A stretch of 6,260 bases of DNA, from assembly GCA_025352865.1 (NCBI GenBank), contig JANXSB010000120.1:1-6260 (forward strand), given 5' to 3'. The notes under the pieces are model-generated. The model was not told where the DNA came from, ran no database searches, and worked only from the letters and a program-made list of their open reading frames with translations. The DNA comes from Chthoniobacter sp. (GTDB lineage Bacteria > Verrucomicrobiota > Verrucomicrobiia > Chthoniobacterales > Chthoniobacteraceae). The position numbers were made by a program, and so were the translations under genes. This document shows, piece by piece, positions 1 through 5,638 of the stretch (within the stretch, counting starts at the first letter, position 1; every line of letters starts with the position of its first letter).

Positions 1-113
1 AGGATACAGAACCAATATGGAGGTGCAAGGAAAATCTATGGAGACGCGGGAGATAATGCGGAGCGCATGCTCCCTTGAATCCATAACCTTTTTAGCTCGT
101 CCCGAAAACATCT
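1..113. other. Left-edge stretch, possible end of a neighbouring gene
   Basis: This stretch is visibly richer in A and T than the rest of the window. Three short frames run off the left edge. On the + strand, the frame beginning at base 1 reads 25 codons ending in GDNAERMLP and stops at 76-78. Another + frame stays open to about 128. On the - strand, a frame starting with ATG near 111 (MFSGRAKKVMDSREHALRII...) is open to the edge. None has a motif I recognise, so I do not choose one. A weak hairpin (GGAGC 60-64, GCTCC 69-73) lies inside it. It may be the tail or head of a gene outside the window, or simply intergenic. Confidence 0.2.
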
Positions 114-130
114 ATGCGCCATGTATGTAA

Positions 131-166
131 TTACCAACTCCATTTGGTAACGCCGTTAGGAGGTAA
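131..166 (+). promoter_or_regulatory. Overlapping hairpins around an AGGAGG sequence
   Basis: TTACCAA (131-137) pairs perfectly with TTGGTAA (144-150) around a 6-base loop. The same left side, TTACC followed by CTCC (131-141), can instead pair with GGAGGTAA (159-166) with a small bulge, which would bury the AGGAGG at 158-163. This is the only strong Shine-Dalgarno-like sequence noticed before any open frame here. The next ATG is at 179, 15 bases further on, which is longer than usual spacing. The pairings are seen directly; a regulatory role is inference and may be chance. Confidence 0.25.
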
Positions 167-276
167 ACTCTGTTTCCCATGGCGGGGGTGTCTGCCGGGG
201 CAGAGCCGGATGAGGGTGGAAATGGGGATAGGTGGCGCGATTTGCTCATCGGGCGGTTTTACTCTGGAATTCTGCG

Positions 277-465
277 GCGGAAATGGCTTCCCCGACTGCG
301 GAAGCGGAGTCCCCGGCTGCAGAAGCGACCTGCCCGCCTGCGGAAGCGGGTTCCCGGAGCGCCGCGGCGACCTCGCCGAGCGCGGAAGCGACCTCCCCCA
401 CTGCGGAGGTGCCCCCGCCGGGCGCGGAAGCAGCGTCCCCGAGCGCCGAAGCTCCTTTCCTTTTG
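277..465. repeat. Tandem array of about nine imperfect 21-bp units
   Basis: Units begin at 277, 298, 319, 340, 361, 382, 403, 424 and 445, each exactly 21 bases with no insertions or deletions. The last unit is degenerate after its first half. The approximate consensus is GCGGAAGCGRCSTCCCCGR plus two bases. Because 21 is a multiple of three, every frame encodes a heptapeptide repeat. In the + frame starting at 277, units read AEMASPT, AEAESPA, AEATCPP, AEAGSRS, AAATSPS, AEATSPT, AEVPPPG, AEAASPS and AEAPFLL. The first codon is always Ala despite three different wobble bases, which hints weakly at translation. Twenty-one bp is also close to two helical turns, so a DNA-level role is equally possible. 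Confidence 0.85.
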
Positions 466-469
466 CTCT

Positions 470-503
470 CGTTCCCAAAGTTAGCGCCAGCGCTTTGGGA
501 ACG
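470..503. repeat. Perfect 11-bp inverted repeat (GTTCCCAAAG type)
   Basis: CGTTCCCAAAG (470-480) and CTTTGGGAACG (493-503) are perfect inverted copies separated by 12 bases, able to form a hairpin. A competing inner hairpin, AGCGC/GCGCT with a two-base loop, lies at 483-494. There is no T-run after it, so it is not an intrinsic terminator. Related arms recur at 591-600, 610-619 and 632-641, so this looks like a member of a dispersed palindromic (REP- or MITE-like) family. Family membership is inference. Confidence 0.75.
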
Positions 504-609
504 CCGACTGGTCTTGAAAAACTGCGTTTCCTTTTCCAAAGCGGCGCAACGGCTGTGCATGGCGAGAGGGATGCCGAACGGGAAAACGGAGTTCCCAAGC
601 GAGTCCCAT

Positions 610-641
610 GTTCCCAAAACGGCTTCGGCAACTTTGGGCAC
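610..641. repeat. Second inverted repeat of the same type, one mismatch
   Basis: GTTCCCAAA (610-618) faces TTTGGGCAC (633-641), matching the inverted repeat at 470-503 except for one base. The 14-base loop contains GC-TTCG-GC, a UUCG-type tetraloop. A further single arm, GTTCCCAAGC, lies just upstream at 591-600. With the outer arms at 470-480 and 632-641, the whole 172-bp stretch could also be read as one element with inverted ends. Confidence 0.55.
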
Positions 642-665
642 CTCCCGCGCCGGCGGGCAGGGAAG

Positions 666-677
666 CCTTCGCGAAGG
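666..677. promoter_or_regulatory. Perfect 12-bp palindrome upstream of the Sel1 gene
   Basis: CCTTCGCGAAGG reads the same on both strands and lies 52 bases before the Sel1 start codon. Perfect dyads in this position can be operators for dimeric regulators, but no regulator is encoded in the window and GC-rich DNA produces such palindromes by chance. The dyad is seen directly; an operator role is a guess. Confidence 0.2.
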
Positions 678-729
678 TGCGACAGACATCTTGCCAGCGC
701 GGCGACCGCCCCGTTAACGTTCCTCCCCC

Positions 730-1305
730 ATGAAATCAGCCATTCTCCCCATTTGTGCCGCGATCCTGCTCTGCGGCTGCAGTACGCCCCGGTCTTTTAC
801 CAAGCGAACAGCGCTTCCGCCCAAAGCGAATATCGCCGCCTTGCATGCGAGAGCCGAGCGCGGGTCGGCGCAGGCGCAGAACAGCCTCGGCTCAATGTAT
901 GCCACAGGTCGTGGCGTGCGGAAGGACTACGCCGAGGCGGTGTGGTGGTATCGCAAGGCTGCGGAACGCGGGCACGCCCTGGCGCAAAATAATCTCGGCT
1001 TTGCGTATGCCCAGGGTGATGGCGTGCGGAAAGATGATGAGGAGGCGGTGCGATGGTATCGCAAGGGCGCAGCGCAAGGGTCGGCGCCGGCGCAGAACGG
1101 GCTCGGCTATATGTATGCGATGGGTCGAGGCGTGAAAAAGGACTACATGGAGGCGGGCAAGTGGTTTCTGCTGGCGGCGAGGAAGTGCCAGGTAAATGCG
1201 GAGAGGAATTATGCCTGGCTGCGACGACGTTTCCTGACGCCCGCGCAGTGCGAAGAGCTGGAGCGAAAGGCGCGGGTTTTCTTCCGGCCGGGCCGGCCGG
1301 CTTAA
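730..1305 (+). CDS. Sel1-repeat (tetratricopeptide-like) lipoprotein
   Basis: The 191-residue product starts with one Lys, a short hydrophobic stretch and a lipobox ending L-C-G-C, so Cys17 is the likely lipidation site and the protein should be anchored in the envelope. Three consecutive 36-residue Sel1 repeats follow at about 45-80, 81-116 and 117-152. Each has the pattern AQNxLGxxYAxGxGVxKDxxEAxxWxxxAA. A C-terminal helix (about 156-185, with LTPAQCEELERKAR) resembles the closing segment often seen after Sel1 repeats. Sel1 repeats are alpha-solenoid protein-protein interaction modules, so the role is probably scaffolding; the partner is unknown. The ATG is chosen because it gives the complete lipoprotein signal. 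No Shine-Dalgarno precedes it (the preceding bases are pyrimidine-rich). DUF1501 starts 31 bp downstream on the same strand, so cotranscription is possible. Confidence 0.93.
   Translation: MKSAILPICAAILLCGCSTPRSFTKRTALPPKANIAALHARAERGSAQAQNSLGSMYATGRGVRKDYAEAVWWYRKAAERGHALAQNNLGFAYAQGDGVRKDDEEAVRWYRKGAAQGSAPAQNGLGYMYAMGRGVKKDYMEAGKWFLLAARKCQVNAERNYAWLRRRFLTPAQCEELERKARVFFRPGRPA
862..1185 (+). repeat. Three tandem 108-bp coding repeats (Sel1 units)
   Basis: The three Sel1 units of the lipoprotein are also similar at DNA level, at 862-969, 970-1077 and 1078-1185. Shared blocks include GGCGTGCGGAA followed by AGGA or AGAT, and TGGTATCGCAAGG in the first two units. The first two units are most alike, suggesting fairly recent internal duplication. 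Such repeats can expand or contract by recombination. Confidence 0.75.
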
Positions 1306-1336
1306 AGCGCGGCCGGGTGGCCGTCCGCAATTCCGT

Positions 1337-2770
1337 ATGCTTCACGACGACCTGACCCAATTCCGCGCTCAGCAGCTCACCCGCCGGGCTTTTCTCGGAC
1401 GCGCCTCGCGCGGGCTGGGCGCGCTCGGTTTCGCCTCGCTGCTCCAGCCGGGGCTGCTCGCCGCCGCGGCGGACAAATGGCCGGGCGTCGTCAATCCGCT
1501 GCATTTTCCGGCGAAGGCGAAGCGGGTGATCTACCTGTGCATGGCGGGCGGGCCTTCGCATCTGGAGACGTTCGACTTCAAGCCGAAGCTGCGGGAACTC
1601 AGCGGGCAGGCGATGCCGGAGTCGATCACCAAGGGGAAGCAGATCGCGCAGCTCCAGGGGCAGGCGCTGAAATGTTTCGGGCCGCAGCATGACTTCAAGA
1701 AGTTCGGCGAATGCGGGGCGGAAATCTCGGAGCTGTTTCCGCAGATCGGCTCGGTGGCGGACGACATCTGCATCATCCGCTCGATGACCACCGAGGCGAT
1801 CAACCACGATCCCGCGCACACCTTCATGCAGACCGGCACCGTGATCAGCGGCCGGCCGAGCATGGGCGCATGGGCGACCTATGGGCTCGGCAGCGAGGCG
1901 GACAATCTGCCGGGTTTTGTGGTGCTCACGTCGCATGGAAAAGGCGGGCAGAATCAGCCAATCGCCGCGCGCCAATGGTCGGCGGGCTTTCTCCCGAGCC
2001 GTTTCCAAGGCGTGCAGCTTCGCGGCAAAGGCGATCCGGTCTTGTACCTGTCAAACCCCGCGGGCGTCTCGCGCGACGCGCAGCACGAGGTCATCGAGGC
2101 GGTGAACACGATCAACCGCGCGACGAACGAACTCACCGATGACCCGGAGATTGCCACGCGCATCGCGCAGTACGAGATGGCGTTTCAAATGCAGGCGAGC
2201 GTGCCGGAACTCAACGACGTGAGCGGCGAACCGGCGAGCGCGCTGGAGCTTTACGGGTGCAAGCCGGGGGACGGTTCGTTCGCGTCGAATTGCCTGCTCG
2301 CGCGGCGGCTCGCGGAGCGCGGCGTGCGCTTCATCCAGCTTTACCACAAGGACTGGGACCACCACGGCAACATCAAGGACGACATCAAGACCAAGGCCAG
2401 TGAGGTCGATCGCGCGAGCGCCGCGCTCATTCAGGATCTCAAAGCGCGCGACATGCTGAAGGACACGCTGGTCATCTGGGGCGGCGAGTTTGGCCGCACG
2501 CCGATGTCGCAAGGAAACGGACGCGATCACCACATCGCGGGCTTTTCCATCTGGATGGCGGGCGCGGGCATCCAGGGCGGCATGACCCACGGCGCGACGG
2601 ACGATTTTGGCTACAGTGCCGTCGAGGACGTGGTGGAAGTCCACGACCTCCACGCGACGATGCTGCACCTCCTCGGCATCGACCACAAACGGCTGACCTA
2701 CCGTTTCCAAGGCCGCGATTTCCGGCTCACGGATGTGAGCGGGAATGTGATCAAAAAGATTCTGGCGTAG
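1337..2770 (+). CDS. DUF1501 family protein, Tat-exported, sulfatase-like fold
   Basis: The 477-residue product is close to the usual length of DUF1501 proteins, which belong to the alkaline phosphatase/sulfatase-like superfamily and are abundant in Planctomycetes and Verrucomicrobia. The N-terminus has a twin-arginine signal: T-R-R-A-F-L-G at 15-21, then a hydrophobic segment to about 45, so a folded protein is probably exported by Tat. Family motifs are MAGGPSHLETFD (69-80), NHDPAH (156-161), SGRPSMGAW (171-179), WDHHGN (340-345), WGGEFGRTP (381-389), GRDHH (395-399) and VHDLHATMLHLLGIDH (435-450). The Asp, Glu and His residues in these are likely metal ligands by analogy. The substrate is unknown. 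The usual DUF1549/DUF1553 cytochrome partner is not adjacent; a Sel1 gene lies upstream and a convergent cytochrome-dehydrogenase downstream. No Shine-Dalgarno is visible before the ATG. Confidence 0.95.
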   Translation: MLHDDLTQFRAQQLTRRAFLGRASRGLGALGFASLLQPGLLAAAADKWPGVVNPLHFPAKAKRVIYLCMAGGPSHLETFDFKPKLRELSGQAMPESITKGKQIAQLQGQALKCFGPQHDFKKFGECGAEISELFPQIGSVADDICIIRSMTTEAINHDPAHTFMQTGTVISGRPSMGAWATYGLGSEADNLPGFVVLTSHGKGGQNQPIAARQWSAGFLPSRFQGVQLRGKGDPVLYLSNPAGVSRDAQHEVIEAVNTINRATNELTDDPEIATRIAQYEMAFQMQASVPELNDVSGEPASALELYGCKPGDGSFASNCLLARRLAERGVRFIQLYHKDWDHHGNIKDDIKTKASEVDRASAALIQDLKARDMLKDTLVIWGGEFGRTPMSQGNGRDHHIAGFSIWMAGAGIQGGMTHGATDDFGYSAVEDVVEVHDLHATMLHLLGIDHKRLTYRFQGRDFRLTDVSGNVIKKILA

Positions 2771-2783
2771 CGCGGACGCGACG

Positions 2784-5441
2784 TTACTTCGCGTTGAACT
2801 GCACCCAGTCGAGGTTCATCAGGCCGCCTTTGCCGGGGTTGATGAAGACGGCGTGGATGTCGGTGCGCGTGCGCGGCGCAGACGGTGCGAGCGCGCATTG
2901 CGGCTCGATCCATTTGTCCCAGCCGCCGGTGTTCGGTACGTCCACGGTGCCGAGCAGGTCGCCGGTCGGGGAGCCGGCGTGGAACTCGATTTTGCCGCCG
3001 ACATTTCCCGAGCTGGCGCGCGCGGTGATGCTGCCGATGTCGGCGAGATTGATCGCGGCAAACTTCACGCTGTGGCCGTGGTCGATCGCGCCGATCATGC
3101 TGCCGAGGATTTTCGCGCCTTGAATTTCGCCGGCCTCGGCTTCGAGGCGGCGCGAGCGCAAAGCGACACCGGCTTTGCCGCTGAGCGAGCCGGCGGGCGC
3201 GCGTCCGGCGTCGGCGTAGGTGGCTTCGAGGAAGAGCGTGCCGGGTTGATCTTCCTTCGGAGCGGTGATTTCGCCGGTGAGGCCGCGGGTGAGCGCGGGG
3301 CCGCCTTTGCCACGCTCCAAGCCGAAGACCCAGCGGAGCATGATGGTGACTTCATCCGTGGTGTGCTGCGGGTGCGGAAGCATGGGGACTTCGCCCCAGA
3401 TTTTCGTGCTGCCGTCGCGCACGCGCTGCACGCTGGCGTCGAGCGCGGCGGGCTGGCCGCGGTATTTGGCGGCGATGTCCACGAGCGGCGGGCCGACGAT
3501 TTTCTGCTCGATCGCGTGGCAGTTGAAACAGTCGCTCGCCTTCATCAGCGCAAAGCCGGGATCGCCCGCGACCGCCTTGCCATCGGCGCGCACAAAGGCG
3601 CTGCTGACCAGCGTGCGGATGCTGAATTCATCAGGCTTCGCGGTCGATGCGCCGTCTTCGGCATCGTTCACGGAGACGCTGTATTTCACCGGCTGACCGG
3701 GGGTAAAAAAGTCGCCGTCCTGCGGACTGTCGAACTTCACCACCGGCGCGGTATTGCCCACGATGATCGGCGCGCTCGCGGTGCCGCTCGCGCCCTGCGG
3801 ATCGGTCACGCGCAGCTCGACGCGGTAGTTGCCGGGCTCTTTGATCGTGAGCTGCGGATTCGCCTCGGTGGAGACGACCGGGCCACCGGGCTGGAGCCGC
3901 CATTCGTACTTCAGCGCGTCGCCCTCGTGGTCTTTCGAGCCGGCGCTGGAAAGGCTCACGGTCAGCGGCTCGCGGCCCGCCGCGGGCTGCGCACTGGCCA
4001 CGGCCACGGGCGGGAGGTTGCCGTACACGTAGCTGATCTTCACCAGTTTCGAGTCCTTGTTTGCCCCCCACGTTTCGCCGTAGTCGAGGAGGTAAAGGCA
4101 GTGGTCTTTGCCGAAGACCGCATCGACCGGGCGCTGGAGCAGTGTGGCTCCGGCGGCGATTTGCGGTTTCAGTTTTTCGATCTGCTCGGGCTTGTTGCCG
4201 AGGACGACGGCGCTGGTGAAGGGCTCGATGGCGACGAGGTTCGAGTCGGCGTCGAGCCGCGCCCATTTCAGCGCGGGCCGCTCCCAATCCCAGAAAAGCA
4301 GGCAGCGATTGAAATACTGCGGGAAGCCATTGGTCTCCCGGATGTGGACGCCGCAGTAATAGACCGGCCCGGCGCACGCGGTGCGTCCGCCTTCGCCCAT
4401 CTCGGTGAACTCGCGCGGCTGGCGGTACGGCCACCAAATCATCGCGGGCTGCGCGGGCGGCAGGTCGCGCAGGCCGGTGTTATTCGGGCCTTCGTTGACC
4501 GGGTGCTGCGGGTCGAAAAGCGGCCCCACCGTCTTCGCGGTGTAGTCGTAGTCGGCGTAGGCGAAATTGTTTCCGACGAAATACGGCCAGCCGAAGTTGC
4601 CCGCTTTTTTCGCCTGATTGATCTCGTCGTAACCGCGCGGCCCGCGCGGGCCGTCGTCGCCGGCATCGGGGCCGACCTCGCCCCAATAGACGTAGCCGGT
4701 CTGCGCATCGATCGACATGCGCCACGGATTGCGGCAGCCCATCGCGTAGATTTCGGGCCGCGTCTGCGGCGTGCCGGGCGGAAAAAGATTGCCCGCTGGG
4801 ATTTCGTAAGTGCCGTCCGGCTTCGGGCGGATGCGGATGATTTTTCCGTTGAAACTGTTCGTGTTGCCCGCGGATTTCTGCGCGTCCCACGGCTCGCGGC
4901 CGGGGCGCTCGTCGAGCGGCGCGTAGCCGTTCGAGTCGGCGTGCGGATGGGTGTTGTCGCCGGTGGAAAAGTAGAGGCAGCCGTCCGGCCCGAACCGGAC
5001 TGTGCCGGCGTGGTGGCAGCATTCCTTGCGCTGCTCCTCGAATTGCAGCAGCACCTTTTCGCTCGCGAGGTCGAGGGTGTCGCCGCGCATGGTGTAGCGG
5101 CTGAGATGCTGGCCGGGAAAATCCTTTGGCGAATGCAAGCAGTAGATCCAGCCGTTCTCCGCGAATTTCGGATCGAGTGCGAAACCGAGAAATCCGTTTT
5201 CCTGTCCGGTGAAAACGTCGATCTGACCGGCTTCCACGATTTGTTTCGTGTCGGGGTGGTAGATCTTCAGCTTGCCGCCGTACTCGTTGAAAAAGATGCG
5301 CCCATCCGGCGCGATCGCGAGCGCCATCGGCTGCGGGATGCCCTCGAAAAGCGTCTCCACCTTGAAGCGGTAATCGGGCGGCACGTCGGCGGCGAGCGTG
5401 GTGGAGACGGCTGCGAGGAGGGCGATGAGGGAATGGCGCAT
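2784..5441 (-). CDS. Secreted PQQ-type sugar dehydrogenase with PKD, cytochrome c and CBM6-like domains
   Basis: I choose the ATG at 5441 (885 residues) because it is followed by a clean Sec signal peptide (MRHSLIALLAAVSTTLA, cut near residue 18). The ATG at 5507 would add 22 residues ahead of that signal. Residues about 22-472 form a glucose/sorbosone dehydrogenase beta-propeller. HHAGTVRFGPDG (143-154) fits the HxxG-FGPDG motif of soluble PQQ glucose dehydrogenases, so His143 is the likely catalytic base; GDN, RNPWRMS and GNFGWPY are also typical. A PKD domain follows (about 477-560), then a linker region to about 620. The cytochrome c domain has one haem motif, CFNCH (638-642), and Met687 (VPMLPHP) as probable distal ligand. 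Residues about 765-885 resemble CBM6, ending GLMNLDWVQF. It probably oxidises a sugar and passes electrons to its own haem in the periplasm. The substrate is not determinable. Confidence 0.95.
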   Translation of the reverse strand: MRHSLIALLAAVSTTLAADVPPDYRFKVETLFEGIPQPMALAIAPDGRIFFNEYGGKLKIYHPDTKQIVEAGQIDVFTGQENGFLGFALDPKFAENGWIYCLHSPKDFPGQHLSRYTMRGDTLDLASEKVLLQFEEQRKECCHHAGTVRFGPDGCLYFSTGDNTHPHADSNGYAPLDERPGREPWDAQKSAGNTNSFNGKIIRIRPKPDGTYEIPAGNLFPPGTPQTRPEIYAMGCRNPWRMSIDAQTGYVYWGEVGPDAGDDGPRGPRGYDEINQAKKAGNFGWPYFVGNNFAYADYDYTAKTVGPLFDPQHPVNEGPNNTGLRDLPPAQPAMIWWPYRQPREFTEMGEGGRTACAGPVYYCGVHIRETNGFPQYFNRCLLFWDWERPALKWARLDADSNLVAIEPFTSAVVLGNKPEQIEKLKPQIAAGATLLQRPVDAVFGKDHCLYLLDYGETWGANKDSKLVKISYVYGNLPPVAVASAQPAAGREPLTVSLSSAGSKDHEGDALKYEWRLQPGGPVVSTEANPQLTIKEPGNYRVELRVTDPQGASGTASAPIIVGNTAPVVKFDSPQDGDFFTPGQPVKYSVSVNDAEDGASTAKPDEFSIRTLVSSAFVRADGKAVAGDPGFALMKASDCFNCHAIEQKIVGPPLVDIAAKYRGQPAALDASVQRVRDGSTKIWGEVPMLPHPQHTTDEVTIMLRWVFGLERGKGGPALTRGLTGEITAPKEDQPGTLFLEATYADAGRAPAGSLSGKAGVALRSRRLEAEAGEIQGAKILGSMIGAIDHGHSVKFAAINLADIGSITARASSGNVGGKIEFHAGSPTGDLLGTVDVPNTGGWDKWIEPQCALAPSAPRTRTDIHAVFINPGKGGLMNLDWVQFNAK
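3516..3530 (-). other. Haem c attachment motif CxxCH within the dehydrogenase
   Basis: On the - strand these five codons read Cys-Phe-Asn-Cys-His, the single covalent haem c site of the fused cytochrome domain (residues 638-642). Its presence means the protein needs the periplasmic cytochrome c maturation system, in line with the Sec signal peptide. Only one such motif is seen in the protein, so one haem is expected. Confidence 0.9.
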
Positions 5442-5525
5442 GGCGGGAAATGTTTCGTGGCAATACGTGGCCGGTGGAATTCTTAGCGAGGATATTCCCG
5501 TGCGCACAGTGCCCGTCTGTCATCG

Positions 5526-5572
5526 TGAGCGGAGTAGGCTCAAGTCCCGCCCGGCGCGGCGGGAATTTTTTT
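5526..5572 (+). terminator. Tandem hairpins ending in a T-run, intrinsic terminator-like
   Basis: TCCCGCC (5545-5551) pairs perfectly with GGCGGGA (5558-5564) around a 6-base loop, and seven T residues follow at 5566-5572: a textbook rho-independent terminator on the + strand. A smaller hairpin, TGAGC/GCTCA (5526-5530 with 5538-5542), lies directly upstream. On the - strand no T-run follows the stem, so it is one-directional. It stands between two divergent genes, so no + strand gene ends here. It could end a small RNA, block antisense transcription, or attenuate the amidase 66 bases downstream. Confidence 0.7.
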
Positions 5573-5603
5573 CAACACCGCAGCGATGAAGCGAGAACGC
5601 GGC

Positions 5604-5631
5604 GTGACGGCCTTGCCGTTTTCCCTACACT
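5604..5631 (+). promoter_or_regulatory. Weak candidate promoter for the amidase gene
   Basis: GTGACG (5604-5609) and TACACT (5626-5631) each match four of six bases of the sigma-70 -35 and -10 consensus, with a 16-base spacer. Transcription from it would begin at about the GTG start at 5639, giving a leaderless or nearly leaderless mRNA, which would fit the lack of a Shine-Dalgarno. It lies downstream of the hairpin terminator, so it would not be affected by it. The match is weak and could be chance. Confidence 0.22.
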
Positions 5632-5638
5632 CCGCCGC

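Larger units (their letters stand above)
114..729. other. Intergenic repeat island without a supported gene
   Basis: About 600 bases precede the Sel1 gene without a recognisable protein. Several frames on both strands stay open through it (for example + 179-484, + 232-717, - 131-631 and - 246-689). None matches a known family. They stay open because the core is a 21-bp repeat with few A/T-rich stop triplets. The contents are overlapping hairpins at 131-166, the tandem array at 277-465, inverted-repeat arms at 470-641 and a palindrome at 666-677. The + frame 232-717 reads as an Ala/Glu/Pro/Ser heptad protein, and the + frame 179-484 as an Arg/Lys/Pro-rich one. Either could in principle be expressed, but there is no decisive evidence. 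Confidence 0.6.

Noticed and set aside
691..718. TTGCCA and GTTAAC as a promoter for the Sel1 gene
   Set aside because: The -35 match is fair but the -10 matches only three of six bases, and GTTAAC is part of a short palindrome. Too weak to annotate.
114..992. Open + strand frame of 292 codons from the repeat island into the Sel1 gene
   Set aside because: It overlaps most of the first half of a confident lipoprotein gene in another frame and owes its length to the stop-poor 21-bp repeats.
1284..1300. CCGGCC/GGCCGG hairpin at the end of the Sel1 gene as a terminator
   Set aside because: It lies inside the coding sequence, has only a 5-base loop in very GC-rich DNA, and no T-run follows.
797..2008. 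Open - strand frame of 403 codons across the Sel1 and DUF1501 genes
   Set aside because: It spans two clearly coding + strand genes, has no recognisable motif and is rich in Arg, Pro and His, typical of a shadow frame.
2853..5486. Open + strand frame of 877 codons antisense to the dehydrogenase
   Set aside because: It mirrors a gene with strong family motifs on the other strand. The product is a featureless Arg/Ala/Val/Gly-rich sequence, as expected from the complement of GC-rich codons.
5534..5550. GGCTCAAGTCCC resembling a tRNA T-arm
   Set aside because: The flanking bases do not form the 5-bp T stem, and no acceptor, D or anticodon arms are found upstream.
5586..5606. ATGAAGCGAGAACGC as an alternative amidase start or short gene
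   Set aside because: It is in a different frame from the amidase and hits a stop after six codons.
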